A stretch of DNA of 6,199 bases from contig CAMQXE010000080.1 of assembly GCA_947038745.1 (NCBI GenBank), forward strand, positions 1 to 6,199, read 5' to 3'. The notes below the pieces were generated by a model, which was not told where the DNA came from, ran no database searches, and saw only the letters and a list, made by a program, of their open reading frames with translations. The position numbers and the translations under genes were made by a program. This document shows, piece after piece, positions 6,128 to 6,199 of the stretch (position 1 is its first letter; every line of letters begins with the position of its first letter). Source of the DNA: an uncultured Propionibacteriaceae bacterium. GTDB lineage: Bacteria; Actinomycetota; Actinomycetes; Propionibacteriales; Propionibacteriaceae.

Positions 6128-6199
6128 GCCTCTGTCTCCTCCTCAATAGGAGAACTCTCATGTTCAGGTACTGGCTCAGCACCAGCTAGATCTTCAACT
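6124..6199 (-). CDS. C-terminal end of upstream operon gene (partial, acidic tail)
   Basis: One minus-strand frame is open from the window edge to a TGA at 6126-6124 and encodes 24 residues. The piece is strongly acidic (VEDLAGAEPVPE near its start, PIEEETEA at the end) and has no Lys or Arg. It looks like a disordered C-terminal tail. The other frame checked contains early stops. The TGA overlaps the ATG of the membrane-protein gene by 4 nt, as at the other junctions, which makes it a credible operon member. Nothing in this piece identifies the function. Confidence 0.6.
   Translation of the reverse strand, partial: VEDLAGAEPVPEHESSPIEEETEA
6138..6143 (-). promoter_or_regulatory. Shine-Dalgarno site for the membrane protein
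   Basis: Minus-strand AGGAGG at 6143-6138 is ten bases from the first of two adjacent ATGs. It lies within the Glu-rich C-terminal codons of the upstream gene, whose TGA overlaps the start. Confidence 0.65.

Overview
The window is one polycistronic signalling operon, read entirely on the minus strand, from a Gram-positive actinobacterium. The assignment to Actinomycetota rests on a PknG-type kinase: zinc-ribbon N-terminus, non-RD 'YND' catalytic loop and a C-terminal TPR-like region, matching Mycobacterium tuberculosis PknG almost motif for motif. Base composition looks moderate by eye (around half G+C, not computed). That would suit a lower-GC lineage such as the Actinomycetaceae better than Streptomyces or Mycobacterium, but this is inference.

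In transcription order (right to left): (1) the last 24 codons of an upstream gene with an acidic C-terminal tail, 6199-6124; (2) a four-pass membrane protein with two extracytoplasmic helical domains, resembling the GlnX sensor of the mycobacterial/corynebacterial GlnX-GlnH-PknG system, 6127-4865; (3) a 372-aa soluble, helix-rich protein of unknown function, 4868-3750; (4) a 793-aa PknG-type Ser/Thr kinase, 3753-1372; (5) a soluble PP2C-type phosphatase with two N-terminal zinc ribbons, 1375-29 (start revised from an upstream in-frame ATG at 1387); (6) the first seven codons of a further gene, 21-1, possibly a VWA-domain protein.

The four junctions among genes 1-5 are all 4-nt stop/start overlaps (ATGA, GTGA, GTGA, ATGA), each with a Shine-Dalgarno sequence inside the end of the preceding gene. 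The last junction has a 7-nt gap, and its Shine-Dalgarno sequence runs up to the stop codon. There is essentially no intergenic DNA, so the promoter and terminator must lie outside the window. I see no RNA genes, mobile elements, CRISPR or attachment sites.

The likely logic is inferred. The membrane protein senses something outside the cell and passes it inward, possibly through the unknown helical protein, to the PknG-like kinase. The co-translated PP2C enzyme would reverse the phosphorylation. Kinase and phosphatase both carry Cys4 ribbons ending in 'DGYCxxCG', which suggests a shared docking or redox-sensing module. Unlike the classical glnX-glnH-pknG cluster, the slot between sensor and kinase holds the helical protein rather than a recognisable GlnH solute-binding lipoprotein.
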